Origin: Bacillus_BA songklensis
GTDB taxonomy: Bacteria > Bacillota > Bacilli > Bacillales > Bacillaceae_H
Assembly (NCBI RefSeq): GCF_042649685.1
Contig: NZ_JBHRZT010000052.1
Location: forward strand, 434,001 to 498,000
Direction: 5' to 3'
Length of the DNA: 64,000 nt
Part shown: positions 49,836 through 59,360 of the stretch, one piece after another
Layout: each line of letters begins with the position of its first letter
How positions within the stretch are numbered: the stretch's first letter is position 1
The notes under the pieces: model-generated
What the model was told of the DNA's origin: nothing
The model's input: only the letters and a program-made list of their open reading frames with translations
Database searches by the model: none
Position numbers and translations under genes: made by a program

Positions 49836-52800
49836 ATGTATGGGGAAAATCGTATTTTAGCAGAGAAGATATTAGAGCAGCTTGGCGGACCTCAAAACGT
49901 TGCATCTTATACTAACTGTATGACTCGGCTTCGGGTAACTCCGAAAGATGCAACGATTGTTGATAGGGAGGCAATTAAAAAGATTGATGGAGTATTAGGG
50001 CTTGTCGAGGAAGAGACGATGCAGATCATCTTGGGACCTGGCAAGGTAAATAAGGTAACAGAGGAGTTCGGCCAGTTAATAGAAGCATCTGAAGGTATAT
50101 GTTTAGAGGAACGTGCCGCACAGAAAAAATCAGAGTTGAAACAAAAAAATGCAACTCCATTTAAGATGTTTTTGCGTCGAATTGCGAGTATTTTTATTCC
50201 GCTTATTCCAGCTCTTGTTGCATCAGGATTGATTACAGGTATTACAAAGGCGGTTATTCAGGCGGGATGGATGCCGGTGAACTCGCAAATTGCTACTATC
50301 TTATCCGTTATCGGAGGAGGGGTGTTTGCCTACCTTGGAGTACTAGTCGGGGTAAATGCAGCAAAGGAGTTTGGCGGTTCTCCGGCATTAGGCGGTCTGG
50401 CTGGTATTTTGGTCATCAATCCGGCTGTGGCCGACATCAAGCTTTTTGGCGAAGCGTTATTGCCGGGGCGGGGCGGTTTAATTGGCGTTTTATTTTCGGC
50501 TATTTTCATAGCATTGGTTGAAAAGCGTGTGCGTCGTTTTGTTCCTCAGTTGCTTGATATTATCATTACACCAACTATTACTCTATTAATTACAGGTATC
50601 GTCACCTACGTCGTATTTATGCCGATCGGCGGATTGATTTCAGGTGGAATTACAAAAGGGCTGCTTGCTGTTTTAGACATCGGAGGCATTTTTGCAGGCT
50701 TTGTGCTGGGGGCAACCTTCTTGCCGCTTGTTGTAACTGGACTGCATCAAGGTTTGACACCGGTGCATCTTGAGCTCATTAACTCAATTGGCGATGATCC
50801 GCTTCTTCCCATTTTAGCGATGGGTGGTGCGGGCCAAGTTGGTGCTGCATTTGCTATTTATATGAAAACGAAAAAAGTACGCTTAAAAAGGGCAATTGGC
50901 GGTGCGCTTCCTTCTGGAATGCTTGGCATCGGTGAACCGTTAATTTTCGGCGTTACATTGCCGCTTGGCCGGCCATTTTTAACGGCGTGTCTTGGAGCGG
51001 GAATTGGCGGTGCGTTTCAGGCCTATTTTAAGATCGCGACAATCGCGGTGGGTGTTTCCGGATTGCCATTGACCTTCCTTGTTCATGCCCATCAAATTCT
51101 TTTATATTTGCTCGGCTTGTTCGTTGCGTATGCGGCTGGGTTTGCCTTTACGTACTTATTCGGATTTAAAGATGAAATGGCAGGGGAGGAACCCCTTGAT
51201 GTACAGATAAAATGGGAGGAAAATGAAACGAATAAAATGATGAACAACAGTCAGATTGAACCAAAGTTCATAGAGAATGATATACGTACTTTTAAAGCTT
51301 ATGAGCGGCAAGGAACCCTTTACTTTACTAACTTCGAGGTGAAAAGCGCAGAATTATACATAAATGGTAAAGACGTATCGATTCCGCGGCTATTCCACCA
51401 ACATCACAGGAACCCAATTAAGGTCAATATCGGACATTTCACGGTAAATGGCAAAAATACAATCGAGGTCCGAAACATCCAACCAAAAGGAGCATCATTG
51501 GAGATTATGATTCCATATCCAACCTTATTAAAAGCACACACACCAGAAGAAGCTGGATTTTCCTCAGAAAAACTTCATAAAGTAGATGAACTCATTGAGA
51601 CCGATATCAAAAGTGGATTCCCAGGAGCAGCTCTCGTCATTGTGAAAGACGGGAAAGTTGTCAAAAATACGGCCTACGGCTATGCCAAAAAATATGATGG
51701 GTTGGATCTATTAAATAATCCAGAAAAAGTAAAAAGACATACGATGTTTGATCTTGCTTCAAACACAAAAATGTATGCAACAAATTATGCCCTGCAAAAG
51801 CTTGTCAGTGAAGGAAAGATCAATTTAAATGCCCGGGTACAGCAGTATGTCCCTGAATTTAAAGATGAGCCAACAGACGAGATTAAAGGAAAGGACATGA
51901 TGCGCATTATCGACATCCTGCATCATAGTGCAGGCTTTCCGGCTGATCCGCAACATCACAATCCTGCCGTAGCCGGTAAGCTTTACTCGCAGGAACGTGA
52001 AAAGACACTGGCAATGCTGGCGAAAACCCCACTTCAGTATAAACCGGGTACAAAGAATATATACAGCGATGTAGATTACATGCTGTTAGGTTATATCGTT
52101 GAAAAAGTAACCGGACAGAAGCTTGACGATTATGTTGAAAATAATATATACAAACCATTAGGCCTTAACCATACAATGTACAATCCTCTTCAAAAAGGTT
52201 TTAAAACAAAGGATTTTGCTGCAACCGAGTTAATGGGAAATACTCGCGATGGAGTGATAAATTTTCCGAATATCCGATCATACACATTGCAAGGGGAAGT
52301 GCACGATGAAAAAGCCTTTTATTCCATGGGCGGGGTTTCAGGACATGCGGGTCTTTTCTCTGACACAGACGATGTAGCTTTATTATTGCAAGTGATGTTA
52401 AACGGAGGCGGATACGGGGAAGAGAAAATATTCGATCAGCCAACAATTAATGCTTTCATCAGGCCGTCCGAAACAAATCCAACATACGGGCTTGGCTGGA
52501 GAAGAAATGGAAACAGCAGCATGACATGGATGTTTGGTCCTCACGCAAGCGAGACAGCTGTTGGACATACAGGCTGGACAGGTACAGTGACGATTATTGA
52601 CTTCGAACAAAATTTAGGTATTGCTTTGCTGACCAATAAAAAGCATTCCCCGGTTGTAGATCCAATAAATGCTCCTAATACCTTTGCCGGAGATTCGTTC
52701 AATACTGGAAAATACAGCAGTGTTGTGACCCGCATTTATGAAGCCTTATTATTGAGTCTTACCACAGGGCAAGCCTCTGCAGAAGAATCAACGGTTCCGA

Positions 52801-52943
52801 CAGTTGAACAAATAGTGGATGATATGACCCTAGAAGAAAAAGTGGGACAAATGCTGATGCTGGATTTCCGCAATTGGAAAAAACAAGCAGAGGTAAAAGC
52901 AACAGGATTTACAGAGATGAAACAGAAAGATAACGCTCAATGA
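49836..52943 (+). CDS. Fusion: MurP PTS EIIBC + AmiE-like serine hydrolase + NagZ N-terminal fragment
   Basis: One 1035-residue frame. Residues ~1-85: EIIB with phospho-Cys in ASYTNCMTRLRVT. Residues ~105-455: EIIC (GLHQGLTPVHLELINSIGDD; GIGEPLIFGVTLPLG), MurNAc-type. Residues ~470-970: class C beta-lactamase-like domain matching YbbE/AmiE, with Ser-x-x-Lys in DLASNTKMYATN, YSDVDYM and GHTGWTG. Residues ~970-1035: a signal-peptide-like remnant (LLLSLTTGQASAEES) then EQIVDDMTLEEKVGQML and DFRNWKK, the start of NagZ, ending abruptly. These are normally three genes. ATG 49836 follows GAGGGGGAG. The hydrolase has lost its signal peptide, so its location is changed. Alternative: artefact of assembly. 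Confidence 0.85.
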   Translation: MYGENRILAEKILEQLGGPQNVASYTNCMTRLRVTPKDATIVDREAIKKIDGVLGLVEEETMQIILGPGKVNKVTEEFGQLIEASEGICLEERAAQKKSELKQKNATPFKMFLRRIASIFIPLIPALVASGLITGITKAVIQAGWMPVNSQIATILSVIGGGVFAYLGVLVGVNAAKEFGGSPALGGLAGILVINPAVADIKLFGEALLPGRGGLIGVLFSAIFIALVEKRVRRFVPQLLDIIITPTITLLITGIVTYVVFMPIGGLISGGITKGLLAVLDIGGIFAGFVLGATFLPLVVTGLHQGLTPVHLELINSIGDDPLLPILAMGGAGQVGAAFAIYMKTKKVRLKRAIGGALPSGMLGIGEPLIFGVTLPLGRPFLTACLGAGIGGAFQAYFKIATIAVGVSGLPLTFLVHAHQILLYLLGLFVAYAAGFAFTYLFGFKDEMAGEEPLDVQIKWEENETNKMMNNSQIEPKFIENDIRTFKAYERQGTLYFTNFEVKSAELYINGKDVSIPRLFHQHHRNPIKVNIGHFTVNGKNTIEVRNIQPKGASLEIMIPYPTLLKAHTPEEAGFSSEKLHKVDELIETDIKSGFPGAALVIVKDGKVVKNTAYGYAKKYDGLDLLNNPEKVKRHTMFDLASNTKMYATNYALQKLVSEGKINLNARVQQYVPEFKDEPTDEIKGKDMMRIIDILHHSAGFPADPQHHNPAVAGKLYSQEREKTLAMLAKTPLQYKPGTKNIYSDVDYMLLGYIVEKVTGQKLDDYVENNIYKPLGLNHTMYNPLQKGFKTKDFAATELMGNTRDGVINFPNIRSYTLQGEVHDEKAFYSMGGVSGHAGLFSDTDDVALLLQVMLNGGGYGEEKIFDQPTINAFIRPSETNPTYGLGWRRNGNSSMTWMFGPHASETAVGHTGWTGTVTIIDFEQNLGIALLTNKKHSPVVDPINAPNTFAGDSFNTGKYSSVVTRIYEALLLSLTTGQASAEESTVPTVEQIVDDMTLEEKVGQMLMLDFRNWKKQAEVKATGFTEMKQKDNAQ

Positions 52944-53495
52944 GGTTCAAAAAGATTACTTAATTGATTTTATTTTTTATTATGGACATCCATCTGGAAG
53001 GAGGCTTTTCAACAGACCACGTTCCTTCATCATCACCACCAAATCAAGAAAATGCAGGTACCATCTTACCCCTAACAAGATGATTTCTGGTTGGTCATTT
53101 TTTAGCTTAAATAAATGTCCATTGGCTATATTTGATACACTGGAATGGTAAAAAATTCAGGAATTATTACAAGTAAGAAAATGAAAGTGAAGTGGATAAG
53201 GATTTTAAATTAATTTTTTTGAAAATCTATATAATTGATAATATTTTAATTATATAAATCGACATTGAAATCCGACATGGCAAAAAGCATTCATGTCAGA
53301 TTTTTACCTTTTCAGCCTGTTTAAGGTGCAAAGACGGACTAAAATGCCAAAGCTGATGTTAAAAAAGAAAATAGATTTATATAAGTGAAATCAATTGTGA
53401 ATTAAAGGTAAATAAATTGCCATTTGGCAGGAGGAAGAGGAATTGTGTACGGTTTGCCACTAAATTTGATAATCTAATTAAAGGAGCTGACCAAT
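52944..53495. other. 552-bp intergenic region, probably where nagZ was lost
   Basis: No coding frame continues nagZ in any phase. It is AT-rich, with a hairpin (GACATG/CATGTC plus TTTTTA) at about 53268-53307 and a palindrome TGCCATTTGGCA at 53418-53429, 66 bases before the acyl-CoA ligase, that could be an operator. Confidence 0.5.
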
Positions 53496-55037
53496 TTGAA
53501 TTTATATAAGATGTTTTCATTTGCGGCAGAGCGCTTTCCTAATCAAAAGGCACTGATACAAGGAGACAGACAATACACCTACTCTCAGCTCGCTGAGGAA
53601 GTCAACCAAGTCGCTTTTTCCCTTCAAAAGTTGGGAGTGAAGGCACACGACAGGGTTATGGTTCTTTTGAAAAACCGGATTGAAATGGTCGTGATGTTCT
53701 GGGCCGTTCAACGAGTAGGTGCAGTTTTTTCACCAATCAATTTACGCTTATCGGCCGAGGATATTCAGTATTGCGTGAATGATCTGGAAGCAAAATTGAT
53801 TGTATTTGAAGAAGCTGGAAAACACTTGGTGATGAAGCAAAAATTTAATGAGCGCCCGCTTTTAATTGGTCTGGAAGAGGGAACTGGTGATATTAGCTAC
53901 GCAGAACTGTTGAAGTCGGGAACCGCTGAAGTGGAACCCTGCCCTATTTTGGATGATGATCTGGCCGTCATTTTGTATACGTCGGGTACTACGGGCAAGC
54001 CAAAAGGTGTACCGCGCACTCATAGAAATGAATACGCTTCATCCATGGCTCACATCATACAGTATCGTTATCAACTACTTGATCGAACACTTGGTATTCC
54101 CGCATTATCCCATACGATTGGGTTGCGTTCCCTGCTAACGATGACATTCCTCAACGGAGCTTATATTGCTCTGCCCGATTTTGATTCTGATGAATGGTTA
54201 AAGGCCATGGCTAAGGAAAACATCAGTTGCCTATTTTTGACGCCGACCATGTATCATGATCTTGTTTCACATCCAAATGTAAAACAGATTGACTTTTCAG
54301 CGCTCCATTCCATTGTTTATTCTGGGGCACCGATGTCGGAGGAATTGATTCAAAAATGCGATGAGGTCCTGAAACCTCAATATTTTTATAATCACTACGG
54401 TAGCACGGAAATCTATACTTTTACCTTCTGTTCAGATGTGAGAAAGAAGCCGGGCTGTGTAGGGAAACCTGGAATCCATCAGCGCATCAGCCTGCTTGAG
54501 CCGAGTCGGAAGCGAAATAACCTGTCGACTTCCATCCCGGTGAAAGGTGAAATCGGGGAAATTATTGTAGAAATGAACTCGGCGGAAGCTTTTAGAGGCT
54601 ATTGGAATTGTCCGGAGGCTACTAAAAAAGCAATCAAACAAGGATGGTATTTCACAGGGGATGCTGGCTTTATCGATGACGACGGCGACCTTTATGTTAT
54701 CGGACGTGTGGACGATATGATTCTTTCCGGCGGAGAAAACATCTATCCTCAGGAAGTAGAAAAAGTTCTTGCTGAGCATCCGCTTGTTTGTGAAGCGGTA
54801 GTTGTCGGCGAAGACGATAAGCGATGGGGGCAGATTGTGACTGCCTTTATAGTTCCAGAAAGCAAGGGGTTGACGCCTCAGATGCTTGATTATTTTTGCA
54901 AAGCTCACAAACGATTGCCGAATTACAAGCGGCCGAGAAAGTATGTGTTCATTTCAGATGTTCCAAGAAATTCAGCCGGCAAGGTTTTACGTCGTGATTT
55001 GCGTGAAGGAAATTATACGGAACTGACATCATGTTAA
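53496..55037 (+). CDS. AMP-forming acyl-CoA synthetase
   Basis: A 513-residue ANL-superfamily ligase: P-loop YTSGTTGKPKGVPRTH, YGSTE, the DAGFID and GRVDDMILSGGENIYP hinge motifs, and the catalytic Lys near NSAGKVLRRDL. It activates a carboxylic acid to its CoA ester at the cost of ATP to AMP. Members with this length act on small or medium acids, including crotonobetaine-type; the substrate is not readable. Start TTG 53496 follows AAAGGAG. It heads a cluster with HBD, crotonase and CoA transferase, so the acid is probably a short hydroxy or unsaturated acid. Confidence 0.9.
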   Translation: MNLYKMFSFAAERFPNQKALIQGDRQYTYSQLAEEVNQVAFSLQKLGVKAHDRVMVLLKNRIEMVVMFWAVQRVGAVFSPINLRLSAEDIQYCVNDLEAKLIVFEEAGKHLVMKQKFNERPLLIGLEEGTGDISYAELLKSGTAEVEPCPILDDDLAVILYTSGTTGKPKGVPRTHRNEYASSMAHIIQYRYQLLDRTLGIPALSHTIGLRSLLTMTFLNGAYIALPDFDSDEWLKAMAKENISCLFLTPTMYHDLVSHPNVKQIDFSALHSIVYSGAPMSEELIQKCDEVLKPQYFYNHYGSTEIYTFTFCSDVRKKPGCVGKPGIHQRISLLEPSRKRNNLSTSIPVKGEIGEIIVEMNSAEAFRGYWNCPEATKKAIKQGWYFTGDAGFIDDDGDLYVIGRVDDMILSGGENIYPQEVEKVLAEHPLVCEAVVVGEDDKRWGQIVTAFIVPESKGLTPQMLDYFCKAHKRLPNYKRPRKYVFISDVPRNSAGKVLRRDLREGNYTELTSC

Positions 55038-55089
55038 CTTTTTTATTATAATAGAAAAATGTTGAAAGTTGTTAGAAAGGAGGGTTCTC

Positions 55090-55875
55090 TTGGATGACAT
55101 TTTGATCGTGGATGACGATGTTGAAAACCGCCAAGTGATGCGTTCTATCTTAAAAGACAGCCCTTATCAGAATTTTTCTATATGGGAAGCGGACACAGCC
55201 GAGAAGGGGTTGACTTTGCTTAAAAACAAACAACCTGTTGTTTTGCTGACCGATCTGTCACTACCTGATATGGATGGCATCGAGTTCGGGAAAAAAGCGT
55301 TACAAAGCCATCCGAACACCCATGTGGTTGTGGTGACGCATTTGCAAATGTTTCAAACGGTACAAGCTAGCATTAATGCGGGCTTTTCGGCTTACTTGTT
55401 AAAGCCCATCGTAAAAAGTGAGCTAATCCAAACCTTTAAACGGCTGATTACTGCGCAGCAACTTCACCAAACTGCACCCATCTTGAAAAATCAGAAGGGG
55501 TCATCGGAGAAAGCATTGGAAGCGGACCTCGGAAATCCAATTGAAACTGCGATGAACTATATCAAATTAAAATATCATGAACCAATCACGCTAAAGGAAG
55601 TAGCAAATTTTGTATACTTGAGTCCTTCACATTTCAGTCGAATGTTTAAGGAAGAAACGGGAGTGACCTTTGTAGAGTTTCTGGCAGATTATCGGCTGGA
55701 AAAATCAAAAAATTTGCTGAAGATGACGTCGCTGCCAATAGAAGTGATTGCCAGCCATACCGGCTTTTCCAGTGCAGCCTATTTTTCAACGACCTTTAAA
55801 CGCAAGGAAGGGCAGACCCCCAGCGAATACAGAAGCATGCTTTCTAACCTTACCAAATGGCCGGATCGTGGATGA
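55090..55875 (+). CDS. Response regulator with AraC-type DNA-binding domain
   Basis: A 261-residue protein: receiver (ILIVDDDVENRQVM; phospho-Asp in LLTDLSLPDMDG, about residue 54; Lys in YLLKPIV) and two AraC helix-turn-helix motifs (LKEVANFVYLSPSHFSRMFK; VIASHTGFSSAAYFSTTFK). Start TTG 55090 follows AAAGGAGGG. No histidine kinase is encoded nearby, so it is an orphan. It sits between the acyl-CoA ligase and the hydroxyacyl-CoA dehydrogenase and probably controls this cluster. Confidence 0.92.
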   Translation: MDDILIVDDDVENRQVMRSILKDSPYQNFSIWEADTAEKGLTLLKNKQPVVLLTDLSLPDMDGIEFGKKALQSHPNTHVVVVTHLQMFQTVQASINAGFSAYLLKPIVKSELIQTFKRLITAQQLHQTAPILKNQKGSSEKALEADLGNPIETAMNYIKLKYHEPITLKEVANFVYLSPSHFSRMFKEETGVTFVEFLADYRLEKSKNLLKMTSLPIEVIASHTGFSSAAYFSTTFKRKEGQTPSEYRSMLSNLTKWPDRG

Positions 55876-56105
55876 GCGAACGGCTATTTTTTTTGAAAAA
55901 TCTGGTTACCAGAAGATTTGAATGAAAAATCTGAAAATGAAAGCAAAAAAACAAAAGGAAAGAGCGGAAGATTTTGAAATTATAGATATCTTTTTCTCCT
56001 TATAATGAAATTAATCCGCGGTCGTGAAGCCGTGGAATCCAATGACATATGATTTTGTGTGTGATCTTAAGGGCATGGTACCGTAAGATATTTTTCACTC
56101 GAATT

Positions 56106-56120
56106 TTGTAAGCGTTTTTA
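56106..56120 (+). promoter_or_regulatory. cre-like box
   Basis: TTGTAAGCGTTTTTA matches the cre consensus except for T in place of the penultimate C. It lies 35 bases before the 3-hydroxyacyl-CoA dehydrogenase and suggests catabolite repression. Confidence 0.5.
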
Positions 56121-56154
56121 TTTTAAAAACAACAGAGATGGGGGAATAACAACG

Positions 56155-57009
56155 ATGATGCATATTCAAAAAGGAATGGTGATTGGCGCGGGTCAGATGG
56201 GAAGCGGTATCGCCCATGTGTTAGCACAATCCGGTATTCAGGTTGTGTTAAATGATATAAAAGAAGAATTTGTCCAAAAAGGAATCGAGAGAATTGCCAA
56301 GCAGCTTAGCCGCGATGTGGAAAAAGGACGTAAAACAGAAGCGGAAAAAACAGAGATCCTTTCACGAATTCAAGTTTCCGTTGATTTGGCCGATGCGAAA
56401 GATGTTCAATTGGTGATTGAAGCGGCGACTGAAAATAAAGAAATTAAGCTTGAGGTTTTTCGCCAAATAGATCAAATAGCGCCGAAAGAAGCGATTTTGG
56501 CCACCAATACATCGTCATTGTCAATTACGGAGCTGGCGGCAGTGACAGGAAGACCGGAAAAGTTCATCGGCATGCATTTCTTTAATCCTGTTCCAGTGAT
56601 GAAGCTTGTGGAAGTTATCCGCGGTCTGTCATCATCTGACGAAACGTTCCAAGTTATTGTAGATTTGGCCAAAAAAATGAATAAGGTTCCGGTGGATGTG
56701 AAAGACTTCCCTGGTTTTGCGGCGAACCGTATTCTCATTCCGATGATCAATGAAGCTATTTATTGCGTTTATGAGGGTATAGCTTCCCCGAAAGACATCG
56801 ATGAGGTCATGAAACTTGGTGCCAATCATCCAATGGGACCGCTCACCCTTGCTGATTATATTGGCCTCGATGTGTGCCTGGCGGTGATGGAAGTACTTTA
56901 TGAAGGGTACGGCGATTCTAAATACCGTCCATGCCCATTGCTGAAAAAATACGTAAAGGCCGGCTGGTTGGGCCTAAAAACAGGACGCGGGTTCTACGAG
57001 TACAATTAA
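56155..57009 (+). CDS. 3-hydroxybutyryl-CoA dehydrogenase
   Basis: A 284-residue enzyme oxidising 3-hydroxybutyryl-CoA to acetoacetyl-CoA (or the reverse). N-terminal Rossmann GMVIGAGQMGSGIAHVLAQSG, catalytic His in GMHFFNPVPVMKLVEVI, Ser/Asn in TNTSSLSI, and C-terminal GFAANRILIPMINEA and NHPMGPLTLADYIGLD are textbook Hbd/MmgB. Two adjacent ATGs at 56155 and 56158 follow GGGGGAAT. The next gene, crotonase, follows by 11 bases. Confidence 0.93.
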   Translation: MMHIQKGMVIGAGQMGSGIAHVLAQSGIQVVLNDIKEEFVQKGIERIAKQLSRDVEKGRKTEAEKTEILSRIQVSVDLADAKDVQLVIEAATENKEIKLEVFRQIDQIAPKEAILATNTSSLSITELAAVTGRPEKFIGMHFFNPVPVMKLVEVIRGLSSSDETFQVIVDLAKKMNKVPVDVKDFPGFAANRILIPMINEAIYCVYEGIASPKDIDEVMKLGANHPMGPLTLADYIGLDVCLAVMEVLYEGYGDSKYRPCPLLKKYVKAGWLGLKTGRGFYEYN

Positions 57010-57020
57010 AGGAGGATTCC

Positions 57021-57806
57021 ATGAGTAAATTCGAGCATCTCATTTATACCGTTGAAGATTATGTAGCTATCATTACGATTAATCGACCGAAGTATTTAAA
57101 CGCGCTCAATTCACAATTGTTAAAGGAACTATCCGATTTGGCAGATCATATTGGGAGCGACACATCAATACGCGCTGTTATCCTGACCGGTGCAGGTGAA
57201 AAGGCATTTGTCGCGGGAGCGGATATCAGTGAAATGAAACATAAAAATGTCCTAGAAGGTCGTGAATTCTCACACTTCGGCAATGAAGTTTTTTCAAAAT
57301 TAGAAAATTTGCCGCAGCCGATTATTGCCGCCGTTAATGGATTTGCGCTTGGAGGTGGCTGCGAGTTGGCAATGGCATGTGACTTTCGTATTGCAAGTAC
57401 GCGGGCCAAGTTTGGCCAGCCAGAAGTCAAATTGGGTATAATGGCGGGCTTCGGCGGGTCCCAACGGCTGCCACGTATTGTCGGTCCAGGGATAGCGAAA
57501 GAATTGCTGTTTACAGGGGAGCTAATTACAGCAGAGAGAGCGCGCGAAATAGGCCTTGTCAACCATGTGGTTGAACCAACCGAGTTATTAACAAAAGCGA
57601 AAGAAATCGCTAATAACATTGCGGCCAATTCACCGCTTGGGGTTCAATTCAGTAAAAAAGCGGTGAATGAGGGAATCGGTCTGGATCTTGAACGTGCCCT
57701 GTCCTTAGAAGCGGAGATGTTTGGAACGCTTTTTGCGACCGAAGATCAAAAAGCAGGGATGTCCGCATTTCTTGAAAAGCGGACATGTATCTTTCAAGGA
57801 AAGTAA
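57021..57806 (+). CDS. Enoyl-CoA hydratase (crotonase family)
   Basis: A 261-residue crotonase: oxyanion-hole segments GAGEKAFVAGADISEMK and VNGFALGGGCELAMACD, and catalytic Glu in FGQPEVKLGIMAGFGGSQRLPR. The second catalytic Glu position reads ELAM as in crotonases. It hydrates crotonyl-CoA to 3-hydroxybutyryl-CoA, or dehydrates 3-hydroxyacyl-CoA. Start ATG 57021 follows AAAGGAGGA; an upstream frame from 56931 overlaps the dehydrogenase and is rejected. A gap of about 108 bases precedes the CoA transferase. Confidence 0.93.
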   Translation: MSKFEHLIYTVEDYVAIITINRPKYLNALNSQLLKELSDLADHIGSDTSIRAVILTGAGEKAFVAGADISEMKHKNVLEGREFSHFGNEVFSKLENLPQPIIAAVNGFALGGGCELAMACDFRIASTRAKFGQPEVKLGIMAGFGGSQRLPRIVGPGIAKELLFTGELITAERAREIGLVNHVVEPTELLTKAKEIANNIAANSPLGVQFSKKAVNEGIGLDLERALSLEAEMFGTLFATEDQKAGMSAFLEKRTCIFQGK

Positions 57807-57914
57807 CGGTAGTCTATCAATTAAGAAGGTGAGCAAGACATAACTGTAGTAGTTGAGGTCTTGTAATCTTACAATCTTATCTATTTTTATAAACAGGGAA
57901 GAGGAGGAAAAACA

Positions 57915-59225
57915 ATGAGCTTTTATACAGAATATCAAACAAAGTGTCTTACTGCGGAACAAGCAATCCATTTTATTGAACCAGGGGATGACATTATTGC
58001 TCCCGTTTCCCCCGGTGGACCTCCGGCATTGCTGAATGCGCTATCGGGTCATACAAAACTGGCTGGAAATCGAATTTATCAAATGCTTCCTTTCCATCCG
58101 GCTTTCGACATTGGACAAGAACGAATTAGGCAAGTCTCCATATTTCTGAGCGGTCAAGACCGTCCGGGCTTTCAGCAAGGAACCATCGATTTGCTTCCCA
58201 ACCATTTTTCTGACATTCCGTCCTTACTGTTGCAGGCGACAACAAATCGCGTGATTATGGCAACGGTTTCAACAATGGATGAAAACGGGTATTTTTCGCT
58301 GGGAACAAGCCTATCCTACGTCGGCCCCTTGATCGACAAAGCGAAAACGATTATTCTGGAAGTGAACGAAAACATGCCGCGTACATTCGGTGAGCAGAAC
58401 CAAATCCACATTAGTCAGGTGACGGCGCTAATTGAGAACCACGTCAATATTCCGGTGATGCCGAATCCAAAATTAAATGAAAAGGACTATAAGATTGGAC
58501 AAACGATTGCTGATATTATCAAAAACGGTGATACCCTGCAAATCGGTTTTGGTTCGATGCCGAACGCGGTGATGGAATTTCTGGAGAATCATCGCGACCT
58601 CGGCGTCTATACGGAAATGCTTCCCGATAAAATTGTAGATTTATATGAATCAGGAGCCATTACGAACCAAAACAAGACGCTTTACAAAGGAAAAACCACT
58701 GCTACCTTTGCGCTGGGAACGCAACGATTGTATGATTTTATTCACGAAAATGAAGACATTCTCATGCTCCCGTGCGACGTATGCAACGATGTACGAAATA
58801 TTGCACAAATTGATAACCTTGTATCCGTGAATTCTACCGTTGAGGTCGACTTCATTGGCCAGTGTAACTCAGAAACCATCAACGGAAAATATTATTCTTC
58901 ATCGGGCGGCCAAGGGGACTTCACTAAGGGTGTGCGGTTAACGAAGAGTGGACGCGGAATTATTTGCCTGTATTCCACGGCGAAGAATGACACGATTTCC
59001 AAAATCGTTCCACAGCTGCCGCAGGGTGCGGTGGTTACCACATCCAAAAATGATGTCGATATTATCGTAACCGAGTACGGAAAAGCCGAACTAAAAGGCA
59101 AAACCATTCAGGAACGCACCGAAGCTCTGATTAACATCGCCCATCCGAAATTTAGAGAACAGCTTGTCTTTGACGCAACCAAAATGGGCTTCCTCCCGCA
59201 AAAGAATTTCTACGTTACAACTTAA
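57915..59225 (+). CDS. Acetyl-CoA hydrolase / 4-hydroxybutyrate CoA-transferase family
   Basis: A 436-residue CoA transferase of the Cat1/4-hydroxybutyrate type: N-terminal IEPGDDIIAPVSPGGPPALLNAL, central DTLQIGFGSMPNAVMEFL, and the catalytic Glu region VNSTVEVDFIGQCNSETI, ending in YGKAELKGKTIQERTEALI. It moves CoA between acetyl-CoA and a short acid, giving the cluster a second, ATP-free activation route beside the ligase. GGAAGAGGAGG precedes ATG 57915. Confidence 0.9.
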   Translation: MSFYTEYQTKCLTAEQAIHFIEPGDDIIAPVSPGGPPALLNALSGHTKLAGNRIYQMLPFHPAFDIGQERIRQVSIFLSGQDRPGFQQGTIDLLPNHFSDIPSLLLQATTNRVIMATVSTMDENGYFSLGTSLSYVGPLIDKAKTIILEVNENMPRTFGEQNQIHISQVTALIENHVNIPVMPNPKLNEKDYKIGQTIADIIKNGDTLQIGFGSMPNAVMEFLENHRDLGVYTEMLPDKIVDLYESGAITNQNKTLYKGKTTATFALGTQRLYDFIHENEDILMLPCDVCNDVRNIAQIDNLVSVNSTVEVDFIGQCNSETINGKYYSSSGGQGDFTKGVRLTKSGRGIICLYSTAKNDTISKIVPQLPQGAVVTTSKNDVDIIVTEYGKAELKGKTIQERTEALINIAHPKFREQLVFDATKMGFLPQKNFYVTT

Positions 59226-59360
59226 ATCGAATTTGCTCTTAAAGATGGGCAGGATGGATCGAAAACTTGGGGAGCGGATGCGCCTGAATTGAGCGACGAT
59301 GACCGGGTTATTTATATAGCTGATGAAGCTAACCTAAATAATTGTAGAGGGGCTATTTTA

